This document shows positions 25,079 to 34,416 of a DNA stretch of 64,000 bases, in pieces. The DNA comes from Mucilaginibacter gossypiicola. GTDB lineage: Bacteria > Bacteroidota > Bacteroidia > Sphingobacteriales > Sphingobacteriaceae. A program made the position numbers and the translations under genes. Location: the NCBI RefSeq assembly GCF_900110105.1, contig NZ_FOCL01000004.1, forward strand, positions 590,495 to 654,494, in the 5' to 3' direction. The notes under the pieces were generated by a model. That model had not been told where the DNA came from. It saw only the letters and a program-made list of their open reading frames with translations, and did no database searches. The first letter of the stretch is position 1. Each line of letters begins with the position of its first letter.

Positions 25079-27256
25079 TTAGTTAGATATTTTAAAATCA
25101 GCCGTCAGCTTTTCATCGGTCGAGCTGCTGCCCAATACCAGTTTATAGCTGCCTGGGTAAAGTTTCCATTTGTGGGTAGCAAGGTCCCATTTCTGTAAAT
25201 CCTGAACCGGGATTTTCAGTGTAACCACACCTTCTTTGTCCTGCTCCAGGCTAATGCGTTTAAAGCTTTTCAGTTCCTTAACCGGCATCCTGTCGATGTT
25301 TGGATACTTTATATAAGCTTGTACTACCTCGTCGCCGTTGAATTTGCCGGTATTTTTAACATTTACAGTTACTGCAACAGTATCAGTCTTTTTATAGGTA
25401 GTTTTCAATTTGCTGCCTAAAGTATAGTTAAACGTGGTATAGCTTAAACCGAAACCAAAAGGGTATTGCACCGGGCCGGTATAGTAACGGTAGGTGCGGT
25501 TTTTCATATTATAATCGCTGTAATCAGGCAGATCGCTCATATCCTTATAAAAAGTAAGCGGCAGGTGACCAGATGGCGAAACTTCGCCAAAAATAATATC
25601 AGCCAGGGCATTACCACCCTGTTCGCCAGGGTACCATGCAAAGATGATGGCATCTGCATAAGGTTCAATGGCCGATACATCAATATCGCTGCCTGCGGTG
25701 ATTACGGCAACAAGCGGTTTGTTTTTTACGCTTTTACGTAACTCTTTCATAAAGGCAATTTCGCTGGCAGGCAAACTTAAAGTCTTTTTATCGCCTCCAC
25801 TTTCTGACAGGAATGCATCACCGGCTTCGCCTTCTAAAACGGGGGAGAGGCCAATGACCGCAATAGTTGCATCGGCATTACCTGCAGCCCAGGTGCCGCC
25901 AAAGTGGGTGGTGTCTTTATAGTCGCAACCTAAATCATATTCAACGCGGGTAGCTTTATCAACAGCGCCGGTAATACCTTCAACAAAGTTGATCACTTTG
26001 CTGCTGGTACCATGGTAGTTAGCTATCATAGCATCAAGCGAGGCCGCGTTTGGCCCAACTACCATAATGCTCGAATAATTGCTTTTTTTGAATGGAAGAA
26101 CGTTGTTGTTATTTTTTAGCAATACCATGCTTTGCTGGGCCACTTTACGGGCCAATGCTAAATGCTGGTCGTTATGAACGCTGTCGGCGCCGTAACCATG
26201 GTATGGATTGGCGGTTTGGTCGTCATAAAATCCGAGCTTAAATTCAGTACGCAAAATGGCGCTCAATGCCTGGTCAACATCCTTTTCGGTAAGCAAGCCT
26301 TGTTTAATGGCTTTAATACCGTCGTTTTGTAAAATAGAAGAGCAATCCAGGTCAACACCTGCTTTAATTGCTGCGGCAGCTACTTCAACAGCAGTAGGCA
26401 GGGTTTTGTGGGTAAGGTAAACATCATCCAAAGCGCCGCAATCAGTAACTACGTGGCCGTTAAAGCCCCATTCTTTCCGCAGGATATCGGTAAGCAACAC
26501 TTTATTAATAGAGTTAGGTACGCCGTTAACTCGGTTATATGCGCTCATTACCGATTCTACATGGTTTTTAACCAGTTCATGAAAAGCATACAGGTAAGTT
26601 TCGCGAAGGTCTTTTTCATCAACTTTGGCGTCAAACTTATCGCGGGTAGCTTCCGGGCCGCTATGTACGGCGAAGTGTTTGGCTGTTGCCGATGCTTTCA
26701 GATATTTAGGATCGTCGCCCTGCAAACCTTTAACAAAGGCAGAACCCATGCGGCCTGTTAGGAAAGGATCTTCGCCGTAAGTTTCCTGCCCACGTCCCCA
26801 GCGTGGGTCGCGGAAAATGTTGATGTTGGGTGTCCAAAAGGTGAGGCCCATGTATTGCAAGTGCCTGTCCTGGGCAATAGCCAGGTTGTATTTTGCACGG
26901 GCTTCGGTTGAAATAGCAGTTGATACCTGCTTTAACAGATCGTCGTTAAAGGTAGCAGCCATGCCAATGGCTTGCGGGAATATAGTTGCCTCGCCGGCAC
27001 GGGCCACACCGTGTAAAGCTTCGTTCCACCAGTTGTAGGCAGGGATGCCTAAACGAGGGACAGCCTGGCTGCGGTAGCCCAGTAAGGAGATCTTTTCTTC
27101 AAGGGTTAATTTTGATAAAAGGTCTTTAACACGTAAATCAATCGATTGCGAAGCGTCTTTGTAAAAAGGGACCTGCGCATTTGCGGTAGAAAATTTTAGT
27201 AACGCCGCAAGCATTACTAAACAGGATAGGAGTTTGTGTTTTATGGTGGATGCCAT
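25079..27256 (-). CDS. Glycoside hydrolase family 3, beta-xylosidase/beta-glucosidase type
   Basis: A 725-aa exported enzyme with signal peptide 1-27. The GH3 N-terminal barrel spans about 45-360: 'PQAIGMAATF' (95-104), 'FRDPRWGRGQETYGEDPFL' (148-166), 'KHFAVHSGPE' (193-202), and nucleophile Asp272 in 'VVTDCGALDD'. The C-terminal alpha/beta sandwich is at about 380-600 ('WYPGEQGGNALADI', 'YPFGFGLSYTTF'), with a fibronectin-III-like domain to the end. The V-T-D-C-G form resembles the xylosidase-like GH3 branch rather than classic BglX. Only 11 bases separate it from the SusC-like gene upstream, so it shares that transcript. In this locus it may remove beta-xylose or beta-glucose from an imported glycan (inference). 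Confidence 0.92.
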   Translation of the reverse strand: MASTIKHKLLSCLVMLAALLKFSTANAQVPFYKDASQSIDLRVKDLLSKLTLEEKISLLGYRSQAVPRLGIPAYNWWNEALHGVARAGEATIFPQAIGMAATFNDDLLKQVSTAISTEARAKYNLAIAQDRHLQYMGLTFWTPNINIFRDPRWGRGQETYGEDPFLTGRMGSAFVKGLQGDDPKYLKASATAKHFAVHSGPEATRDKFDAKVDEKDLRETYLYAFHELVKNHVESVMSAYNRVNGVPNSINKVLLTDILRKEWGFNGHVVTDCGALDDVYLTHKTLPTAVEVAAAAIKAGVDLDCSSILQNDGIKAIKQGLLTEKDVDQALSAILRTEFKLGFYDDQTANPYHGYGADSVHNDQHLALARKVAQQSMVLLKNNNNVLPFKKSNYSSIMVVGPNAASLDAMIANYHGTSSKVINFVEGITGAVDKATRVEYDLGCDYKDTTHFGGTWAAGNADATIAVIGLSPVLEGEAGDAFLSESGGDKKTLSLPASEIAFMKELRKSVKNKPLVAVITAGSDIDVSAIEPYADAIIFAWYPGEQGGNALADIIFGEVSPSGHLPLTFYKDMSDLPDYSDYNMKNRTYRYYTGPVQYPFGFGLSYTTFNYTLGSKLKTTYKKTDTVAVTVNVKNTGKFNGDEVVQAYIKYPNIDRMPVKELKSFKRISLEQDKEGVVTLKIPVQDLQKWDLATHKWKLYPGSYKLVLGSSSTDEKLTADFKISN

Positions 27257-27267
27257 TTTAGGGTAAT

Positions 27268-30200
27268 TTATTTTTTGAGTTTAAAGTTAACATTTATTCC
27301 GTAAGTATGCGTTGGCGGAAGGCTCGCACCCTCAATTCCGGCGTATTTTATATCCGGCGAAAAGCCCGATTCGGGGTCAATATTGTCAGATCGTTTCATG
27401 ATCGTCCACAGGTTTCGGCCTACTAATGAAAAAGTTATGCCTTCAAATGGCGTTTTATCAAGAAAGCCTTTTGAAAATGTATAACCAAAAGTAACTTGTC
27501 GCAATTTAATAAACCTACCATCTAAAACATTCAGGGCCGAAACGCTTTGGGCAAGTGCCTGGTAATAGGTTTGTGCCGGAACAACAATCGTATTTTTATC
27601 GCCATTGGCGTTTACACCATCGCCAACAACGCCTGTTTCACGCCCTGGCAATGTAAGTTTATTAAAGCCGCGGTAAATACTATTATAATTTGTGGCTGAT
27701 AGTATCTTGTTGCCAAACCGGTAATCGATCAGGAAAGAAAGACTGAATTTTTTATAGGTAAAATTGTTATTGAACCCACCGTAAATGTTAGGTACTGCGC
27801 TGCCCATTGGCACCCGCGGACCGGCTTGTGGCAGACCATTGCCATCAAAAATGACCTGCCCTTTGCTGTTCCTGAGATAGTCGTTGGCCATAATCTGGGG
27901 ACCTGGCAAACCTTTAACCAGCGCTGTGGCCGCGTTTAGCGGGCGATAGGTACCAAAACTAATGTTAGCTGATTCGGGCGTACCATCTGTTTGGAGGATC
28001 TTGTTTTGTACATAAGTGAAGTTAAACGATGGCGACCAGTTAAAATCGACAGTTTTAAAAGGTGTACCGTTTATTGAAACTTCAATGCCATTGTTTTGGG
28101 TTGAGCCTGTAGGAATAAACCGGCGTGCAAAGCCTGTTGCCAGGTCAAGATCTCCTTTAATGATCTCGTTCCTCGTTTTTCGATGGAAATAGGCCACATC
28201 AAGTCCCAGTCTCCCGTTAAAAAATTTCAGGTCTGTACCCACTTCCATTTCTGTAAGTGTATATGGCTTTAAAAACAAGTTTGGCAAGCTATCGCTGAAA
28301 CCTCCCGTAGGTATGCCATTTACAGGATTATTAATGGTATAATATTGAGATGTGATGTATACATCTGTAGGCTCGCCGCTGGTTTGCGCATATGATAACC
28401 GGAGTTTGCCAAAATCAAGACCGAGGATGTGTACAAGGTCCGAAAACAGGACACTCGCCGACACCGATGGCGTAAAAATACTCCGGTTATCAACCGGTAG
28501 GGTCGAGTAAGTGTCGTAACGCCCGGTTGTGGTTAATGTTAAAAAGTCTTTTAATGAAAGATCGACTGAATAATAAGTTGAGTGCGTTTCAGAGCTTTTA
28601 TAATCATAAGTGCTGCTTTTGGTTGCCAGGTTGCTATAACTGTAAAAGTTAGGTATGATGAACGGCCCCCCGAAAAGGCGCGTAAATTCATAGCTGTTTT
28701 TACGAAGGTTTGCTCCGGCCGATAAGTCAAAACTAAGCAGGTTTCTTATAATATCACGCTTAGCGCCAATCAAAACATCGGCATTAAGTTCCGAGCGTTC
28801 TGTTGATGATTGTTCATCCATGGAGCCTGCATCGCCGGGTGAGTAAGCAGTACCGGTAGGGGTAATGGTTAGCCTTTTATCGTATAGCACATCGTCACCT
28901 AAGCGGGCCTGGGCATACAGCCAGCTTTGAATATTATAGCGGGCGGTAATGGCAGATATCAAACGGTTCCGGCTTATGTTATTAACAAATTTGTTTACAG
29001 CAAAATATGGATTGGTCACAAATGTATCGCCGGTCCATCTCAGTTCGTTACCGCTTGAGTCATATCCGGGTGCCAGGGCCGCCTGATTTTCGTTGGCGGC
29101 AAGGTATTGAATGTTATTTGGATTAAGAGGCCCATCACTCAAATTGGGTTTCAGGTTTGATGACTCATCTATATAGTTAGCAATAACATTTACGTTGAAT
29201 TTATCGGTAATTCCCTGGGTTGCAGTAAGGTTTACTGTTTTGCGGTTGAGACCGCTGTTACGGATGATTGAGCCATTCCGTAGATCGGAAACCGACAGGC
29301 GAAAAGCCCCCGTTTCATTACCACCATTAAAAGCTACGGTATTGGTATATGTATAACCACGGCGGTAAAACTTATCAATATTATCTGTAACGGCCGAGTA
29401 GGGGTAGTATTTGCCGTCAAACTGTATAGTAGGCTTACCGTCAAGCTTTTCACCCCAGCCAAAATTGCCCGATGTTATGGCGTTATTCACAGATGCGGGC
29501 CTGATACCATACAGGCCCTGCCCGTAAACCGTTTGATAATCAAAGGTATTAATGGCTTTATCTGTTTGGTAATTGGTATTAAATTCAACACCAAAACCCG
29601 AATTTTTTTTTGCCGTTTTGGTAGTGATCAAAATTACGCCGTTAGCTGCCCTCGCCCCGTATAGCGCTGACGCTGCCTGGCCTTTTAACACGGTCATGCT
29701 TTCAACATCGTCAGGGTTGATATTGCTAATGCCGTCGCCAAAATCGGCGCCGCCCCACTCGTTGGCCGCCCCGCGCTGGGTATTATCAATAGGGACGCCG
29801 TTGATGATAAAAAGAGGCGCACTTGCTCCAAAACTGGTAACCCCCCTGAGTAAAATGCGTGCGGATGACGCAGGCCCTCCGTTAACACCATTGATACTTA
29901 AACCTGCCACGCGGCCTTCTAATGAATAGGCCACGTTTGATTCTTTGGCTTTATCAAGCACTTCGCCGCCTACGGTTGTTACCGAATAGCCAACTTTTTT
30001 CTCTTCTTTTTTTATGCCAAGTGCGGTTACTACAACTTCGCTTAAAACGTTGCTTACAGTAAGTGTTATTTTAAGCGGAGCCGTGCCCGACAGTTTTACA
30101 TCTTTGGTAACGTAGCCTACAAAACTGATAATTAGTGTTGACTGGTCGGGCGCTTCAAAAGAAAAGGAGCCATTTTGGTCTGTAGGGGCTCCCATTGTAG

Positions 30201-30588
30201 AACCTCTTACCCTAACAGTAGCACCGGCAAGCGGTGCTCCGTTTTCATCAACTACGGTACCTGTCACCTTAACCACGTTAACAATTTCATCAACCGGAGC
30301 AATTACTATGAGGTGGTTGGCAAGTTCGGTATAAGAAAAACCAGAATTCGCTAAAACTTTATCCAGTACAGATTTAACATCCTCATTATCAAATCTAATG
30401 TCGGTTTTATTTAAGACGGGGATCTTCCTTTCGCTGTAAACAAAATGATAAATACTTTGATGTTCGATTGTTGATATTACCTTTTTAAAATCGGCCGATT
30501 TTAAATTGAAAGTGACACGGGTTTGTGAATATACAGTTAATATAGCCAGTAAATTGAAGAATAATATTAACGTAAACCGTATTTTCAT
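27268..30588 (-). CDS. SusC/RagA-type TonB-linked outer-membrane receptor with STN domain
   Basis: A 1106-aa outer-membrane protein. Residues: signal peptide 1-21; STN (secretin/TonB short N-terminal) domain ~23-92, the usual contact to a FecR-type anti-sigma; carboxypeptidase-regulatory-like domain ~108-185 ('GTVVDENGAPLAGATVRVRG'); plug ~190-325 with 'SLEGRVAGLSINGVNGGP' and 'VLKGQAASALYGARAANGVI'; then the beta-barrel to a C-terminal 'YGINVNFKLKK'. It imports an oligosaccharide in TonB-dependent fashion. FecR and ECF sigma genes are immediately upstream on the same strand, the GH3 gene immediately downstream. No SusD-like gene is adjacent or elsewhere in the window, which is unusual. Confidence 0.95.
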   Translation of the reverse strand: MKIRFTLILFFNLLAILTVYSQTRVTFNLKSADFKKVISTIEHQSIYHFVYSERKIPVLNKTDIRFDNEDVKSVLDKVLANSGFSYTELANHLIVIAPVDEIVNVVKVTGTVVDENGAPLAGATVRVRGSTMGAPTDQNGSFSFEAPDQSTLIISFVGYVTKDVKLSGTAPLKITLTVSNVLSEVVVTALGIKKEEKKVGYSVTTVGGEVLDKAKESNVAYSLEGRVAGLSINGVNGGPASSARILLRGVTSFGASAPLFIINGVPIDNTQRGAANEWGGADFGDGISNINPDDVESMTVLKGQAASALYGARAANGVILITTKTAKKNSGFGVEFNTNYQTDKAINTFDYQTVYGQGLYGIRPASVNNAITSGNFGWGEKLDGKPTIQFDGKYYPYSAVTDNIDKFYRRGYTYTNTVAFNGGNETGAFRLSVSDLRNGSIIRNSGLNRKTVNLTATQGITDKFNVNVIANYIDESSNLKPNLSDGPLNPNNIQYLAANENQAALAPGYDSSGNELRWTGDTFVTNPYFAVNKFVNNISRNRLISAITARYNIQSWLYAQARLGDDVLYDKRLTITPTGTAYSPGDAGSMDEQSSTERSELNADVLIGAKRDIIRNLLSFDLSAGANLRKNSYEFTRLFGGPFIIPNFYSYSNLATKSSTYDYKSSETHSTYYSVDLSLKDFLTLTTTGRYDTYSTLPVDNRSIFTPSVSASVLFSDLVHILGLDFGKLRLSYAQTSGEPTDVYITSQYYTINNPVNGIPTGGFSDSLPNLFLKPYTLTEMEVGTDLKFFNGRLGLDVAYFHRKTRNEIIKGDLDLATGFARRFIPTGSTQNNGIEVSINGTPFKTVDFNWSPSFNFTYVQNKILQTDGTPESANISFGTYRPLNAATALVKGLPGPQIMANDYLRNSKGQVIFDGNGLPQAGPRVPMGSAVPNIYGGFNNNFTYKKFSLSFLIDYRFGNKILSATNYNSIYRGFNKLTLPGRETGVVGDGVNANGDKNTIVVPAQTYYQALAQSVSALNVLDGRFIKLRQVTFGYTFSKGFLDKTPFEGITFSLVGRNLWTIMKRSDNIDPESGFSPDIKYAGIEGASLPPTHTYGINVNFKLKK

Positions 30589-30750
30589 TTATACCGATAA
30601 CCTAAACCTGTCGCCAACATCCATTGGGGATGCCTAAATTTACATAAATTTTATAATTAGAACAGGTAATAGTGTAAAATGAACGGATTGGTGTGTAACA
30701 ATTATGAATATTGTAAAGCCCGACTACGTTTATTGAAAGGAAATCAGTAG

Positions 30751-31848
30751 TTAGTAAATATAAATGGCCGAGTTTTTTACTTTATAGTGGAAGTCTTCGG
30801 TAATGCGTAATGCATCAAGCGCCTGGGTAATGGTTTCTTTTTCATAAGTGCCAGTAAAACGGTACTTTTTCATGTCATCATTTTTAAACTTGATCTCAAC
30901 ACCATACCAGCGTTCCATACGCATGGCGAGATCGGCAAAGCTTTCATCTCTGAAAATGAGTTTGTTTTGTGTCCACGAAGTTTCTAAAACGGCACCGTTG
31001 TCCTGATGAAGGCGGGTAAAGCTTGTTAAAACATATTGCGGGCCTTCGCTGCTGTCAGTAGCGGGCGAAAGTTTATCCTGTTTTTTGCGTACAGTGGTAA
31101 ACGAGCCTTTTTTAACAATCAGCTTTTCGCTCGGTTTTAAGATAATCCTGTCAGATGGGCGGTCATCAAGTGTAACTTCAATAGCTCCTCTGATCAGCGT
31201 TGTTTCACTTGATGGTTCGTTAGGATATGATTTGACATTGAAAGCGGTACCCAATACCTTAATGTTCATTTTTTCGGTATGGATAATGAACGGATGTTCA
31301 TGGTCCTTATGTACATCAAAGAATGCCTCGCCGCTTAAATAAACTTCGCGGGTTTTACCGGTAAAGCTTGTTGGATACTTTAAAGAGCTTTGTGAGTTAA
31401 GGGTAATGCGGGTGCCATCAGCTAATACAACTGTAGATTTTTCGCGTACAAACGTATTTTTATTTTGCCACGCTTTGGGTACTGCGGTAGCAATTTCATG
31501 CCCTGAGGTAACCATTTTTGAATAAAAGAGATAAGAGCATCCTGCAATTAAAACAACTGCAGCAGCAACCCTCCAAAGATAATATATAACACCTTTTTTT
31601 GCAGCAGCAACAATAGTAGAAGGTTCCGTAACCTCCTGGGCCTTAATTTTTGATTTTATTTTTTGAAAGGCAAGGGCATTATCGGCGTATACGGTATCAC
31701 TGTGTTTCCAATAGGCAGAAAGCGCCTCATATTGTTCACGAAGGGAAGCATCATTAGCTAAGCAATGCTGAAGTTCGGTATTTTCATCAGAGCTGATTTC
31801 ATTTGACAGTTTTTTGCCCGTCAGCTCTATAAATTTATCATTGCCCAT
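30751..31848 (-). CDS. FecR-type anti-sigma factor (DUF4974)
   Basis: A 365-aa inner-membrane regulator. The cytoplasmic N-terminus (1-88) binds the sigma factor; a single membrane helix follows at about 89-109. The periplasmic FecR domain is at about 125-240 ('VLADGTRITLNSQSSLKYP', 'EVYLSGEAFFDVHKD', 'IHTEKMNIKVLGTAFNVKSY'), and the C-terminal DUF4974/STN-like domain at about 290-365 ('FRDESFADLAMRMERWYGVE'). It receives the signal from the STN domain of the SusC-like receptor and releases the ECF sigma factor (family knowledge). It sits 51 bases after the sigma gene and 162 bases before the receptor gene. Confidence 0.94.
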   Translation of the reverse strand: MGNDKFIELTGKKLSNEISSDENTELQHCLANDASLREQYEALSAYWKHSDTVYADNALAFQKIKSKIKAQEVTEPSTIVAAAKKGVIYYLWRVAAAVVLIAGCSYLFYSKMVTSGHEIATAVPKAWQNKNTFVREKSTVVLADGTRITLNSQSSLKYPTSFTGKTREVYLSGEAFFDVHKDHEHPFIIHTEKMNIKVLGTAFNVKSYPNEPSSETTLIRGAIEVTLDDRPSDRIILKPSEKLIVKKGSFTTVRKKQDKLSPATDSSEGPQYVLTSFTRLHQDNGAVLETSWTQNKLIFRDESFADLAMRMERWYGVEIKFKNDDMKKYRFTGTYEKETITQALDALRITEDFHYKVKNSAIYIY

Positions 31849-31899
31849 CTTTTAATTGCATCCTTTTTATTGATAGGACAACTTATTTAGGTAAATTAC

Positions 31900-32544
31900 T
31901 TACAAGTGTAAAAAAAATAATTGTAAAATCACAATTACAGAGCCTAAAATGTTGACAGCGTTTGGTTTAGGTTGGATATCGTTATGTTTATTGTATTGTG
32001 TCAAAACGACACTAAGTTTCTTGATTGCCCTGAATAACTGGGTCTGCACGGTACGGGGCGAAATATTAAGAATTTCGGCTACCTCTTTGTATTTCATGCC
32101 ATCTTCTTTTATCAGTCTGAAAACTATACGGCATTGTTGCGGTAAACCGGCTATGGCCTGGTCCATTCTGAAAATCAACTCTTTGTTTTCTATTTCCTTT
32201 TGGGGGTTATAGGTATTTACAAATTCAACCGAGTTGGTTTCTTCAATTTGTACAAGATGAATGGTCGAGAATTTTTTGATGTGGTTTAGCGATTGGTTTT
32301 TTACCGCTACAAACAAGTAGGTTTCGGGGTTTTGGATTTCGGTGAGGTTTTTACGGTTAATCCAACACTTTACAAATACATCCGAAACTATTTCTTCGGC
32401 AATCTCCCGTTGGTGTACGTATAGCACACAAAATTTAATGAGCGAGTTGTTAAGAATATGGAAAAACAGCTCAAAGGCATTCTCATCGTCATTATTGCAA
32501 ATGAGTTTCCATAATTTCAGCGTATCAACTTTTCTGTCTCTCAA
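31900..32544 (-). CDS. ECF sigma factor (FecI-like) with hydrophobic C-terminal tail
   Basis: A 214-aa protein. Sigma region 2 spans ~22-90 ('EIAEEIVSDVFVKCWINR', 'ETYLFVAVKNQSLNHI'); region 4 spans ~125-182 ('LPQQCRIVFRLIKEDGMKYK', 'ISPRTVQTQLFRAIKKL'). It belongs to the Bacteroidota group that controls glycan-utilisation operons. It is first in the transcript sigma-FecR-SusC-GH3. The last ~18 residues (about 197-214) are strongly hydrophobic, which is odd for a soluble sigma factor and might tether it near its anti-sigma partner. Expected targets are the divergent glycosidase genes from 32727 and its own operon (inference). Confidence 0.93.
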   Translation of the reverse strand: MRDRKVDTLKLWKLICNNDDENAFELFFHILNNSLIKFCVLYVHQREIAEEIVSDVFVKCWINRKNLTEIQNPETYLFVAVKNQSLNHIKKFSTIHLVQIEETNSVEFVNTYNPQKEIENKELIFRMDQAIAGLPQQCRIVFRLIKEDGMKYKEVAEILNISPRTVQTQLFRAIKKLSVVLTQYNKHNDIQPKPNAVNILGSVIVILQLFFLHL

Positions 32545-32726
32545 ACCGAAGATTTTTTAATTAATCAACTAAATTTAAAACTTAATAATGGTGTAACAAT
32601 AATAACATATTAATATCGAAAAATAAAATTTTATGATGTAAGTTGCGATGTTTTTTAAAAAATTTTAAAAAGTGTGTAGGCAATACACTATATAAAATTG
32701 TCAGTAATTTATAAAATAAAAGCTTG

Positions 32727-34166
32727 ATGAAACGATTATTTACAGCATTTCTTTTGGTTTTAAGCTGTTACAAAACCTTTGGGCAACAGCACAATATGTC
32801 AAAGCAATATGTTCCTGCTGGCGACCCTGCAGTTGAGCAAAAAATCGCAAATTGGCAGGATCTTAAGTTTGGTTTGTTTATGCACTGGGGTACTTACAGC
32901 CAGTGGGGGGTAGTTGAAAGCTGGAGCATTTGTCCGGAAGATGAGGGCTGGACACAACGACGCGGCCCGTACGGTGCAACTTATAATGGTTATAAAGCTG
33001 CTTATGAAAATTTGCAAACCACTTTTAACCCAACCAAATTCAATCCCGAAAAATGGGTAAAGGCAGCCAAGGATGCCGGTATGAAATACGTAATTTTTAC
33101 TACCAAGCATCACGATGGTTTTTGCATGTTTGATACCAAAGAAACCGATTATAAGATCACAAGCAACAAAACGCCTTTTTCAAGCAATCCAAGGAGCAAC
33201 GTAACTAAAGAAATCTTCAACGCTTTCCGTAAAGATAACTTTATGATAGGGGCTTACTTTTCAAAGCCCGACTGGCATACCGAAAATTACTGGTGGCCAT
33301 ATTTCCCGCCAAAAGATCGTAATGTAAACTACGATCCTAAAAAATATCCTGAACGCTGGCAAAAGTTTAAAGATTTTACCTATAACCAGATAAGCGAGTT
33401 AATGAGCGATTATGGTAAAGTTGATATTTTATGGCTCGACGGGGGATGGGTACGTCCGAAAAGGAGTGTTGATACCACTGTAGAATGGCAGCGCGGAATC
33501 AAATTTGATCAGGATATTGATATGCCTAAGATAGCCGCCATGGGCAGGCAAAAACAACCAGGATTAATAGTGGTTGACCGTACTGTAGCCGGCAAATATG
33601 AAAACTACACAACTCCTGAGCAGGAAGTACCTGAGGTACCGCTTGGTCATCCCTGGGAAAGCTGCATAACCATGGGCAATTCATGGAGCTACGTTCCGGG
33701 CGATCATTATAAATCTGTACAGCAAATTGTGCAACTATTGGTGAAAATAGTATCGCGCGGCGGCAACTTGCTTATGAACATTGGCCCCGGCCCGGATGGT
33801 GATTGGGACCCCGTTGCTTATGAACGCCTGCAGGGTATCAGCCAGTGGATGAAGATCAACGGCGAAGGTATTTATGCCAGCCAGTCGGTTGCTCCATATT
33901 CAACAGGTAATATATACTATACAAAAGCCAAAAACAGCAACACCATTTATGCATTTGCCTTAAGCGATCAGGAAAAAGTGGTTTTGCCGGCTACCGTATC
34001 TGTAAAATTAAAAGATATAAAAAAGGTGAAGAAAGTAACCCTTCTCGGCAGTACCCAAAGTCTTAAGTGGAAACAGGTAGCCGATGGTATCGATATCAGT
34101 ATCCCGGCAAAATTGCAACAGGCAAGCGGGCTAAATGAAGCGGCTGGTTTTAAAATAGTTTATTAA
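32727..34166 (+). CDS. Alpha-L-fucosidase, GH29 (first copy)
   Basis: A 479-aa exported enzyme with signal peptide ~1-20 ('LLVLSCYKTFGQQ'). ATG 32727 is used; the frame can be extended one codon to a TTG. GH29 motifs: 'LKFGLFMHWGTYSQWGVVES' (about 46-65), 'KYVIFTTKHHDGFCMFDT' (120-137) and the nucleophile Asp238 in 'VDILWLDGGW', then 'GGNLLMNIGPGPDGDW' near 350. Releases alpha-linked L-fucose in the periplasm. It starts the plus-strand arm of the glycan locus, 182 bases from the divergent ECF sigma gene. A repeat element separates it from the four-gene operon that follows. Confidence 0.95.
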   Translation: MKRLFTAFLLVLSCYKTFGQQHNMSKQYVPAGDPAVEQKIANWQDLKFGLFMHWGTYSQWGVVESWSICPEDEGWTQRRGPYGATYNGYKAAYENLQTTFNPTKFNPEKWVKAAKDAGMKYVIFTTKHHDGFCMFDTKETDYKITSNKTPFSSNPRSNVTKEIFNAFRKDNFMIGAYFSKPDWHTENYWWPYFPPKDRNVNYDPKKYPERWQKFKDFTYNQISELMSDYGKVDILWLDGGWVRPKRSVDTTVEWQRGIKFDQDIDMPKIAAMGRQKQPGLIVVDRTVAGKYENYTTPEQEVPEVPLGHPWESCITMGNSWSYVPGDHYKSVQQIVQLLVKIVSRGGNLLMNIGPGPDGDWDPVAYERLQGISQWMKINGEGIYASQSVAPYSTGNIYYTKAKNSNTIYAFALSDQEKVVLPATVSVKLKDIKKVKKVTLLGSTQSLKWKQVADGIDISIPAKLQQASGLNEAAGFKIVY

Positions 34167-34185
34167 TTAAGTAGCCAAAATATCA

Positions 34186-34322
34186 TGTCATTTCGACGAA
34201 CGGGCGGGGTTGAGTAATAGGAGTGAGGAGAAATCTTATACAAGCAATAAGCAAACTTTGAAGAGTGTATAAGATTTCCCTTCGTTCCGTATCCACACCC
34301 CTGCATACTCGTCTGAATGACA
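34186..34322. repeat. R3 palindromic element, copy 2
   Basis: Begins 'tgtcatttcgacgaacg' and ends 'ctcgtctgaatgaca', with inner arms 'gagaaatcttataca' and 'tgtataagattt'. The outer ends are also complementary. Same family as 8919-9045. It lies between the first GH29 gene and the GH2-led operon and could end the first transcript. Confidence 0.8.
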
Positions 34323-34387
34323 ATTATACCGACAAAATCCCACATCATATAGCCAAGTTTTTACAGCTAAAATGATTTGGCAGTTTT

Positions 34388-34395
34388 TAATTTTG
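34388..34395 (+). promoter_or_regulatory. Possible -7 element before the GH2 operon
   Basis: TAATTTTG fits TAnnTTTG and lies 21 bases before the GH2 ATG. No TTTG is found at the proper -33 spacing; the nearest (34376-34379) is only 8 bases away. Weak. Confidence 0.3.
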
Positions 34396-34416
34396 ACATT
34401 CATCCAATCTAAATAA

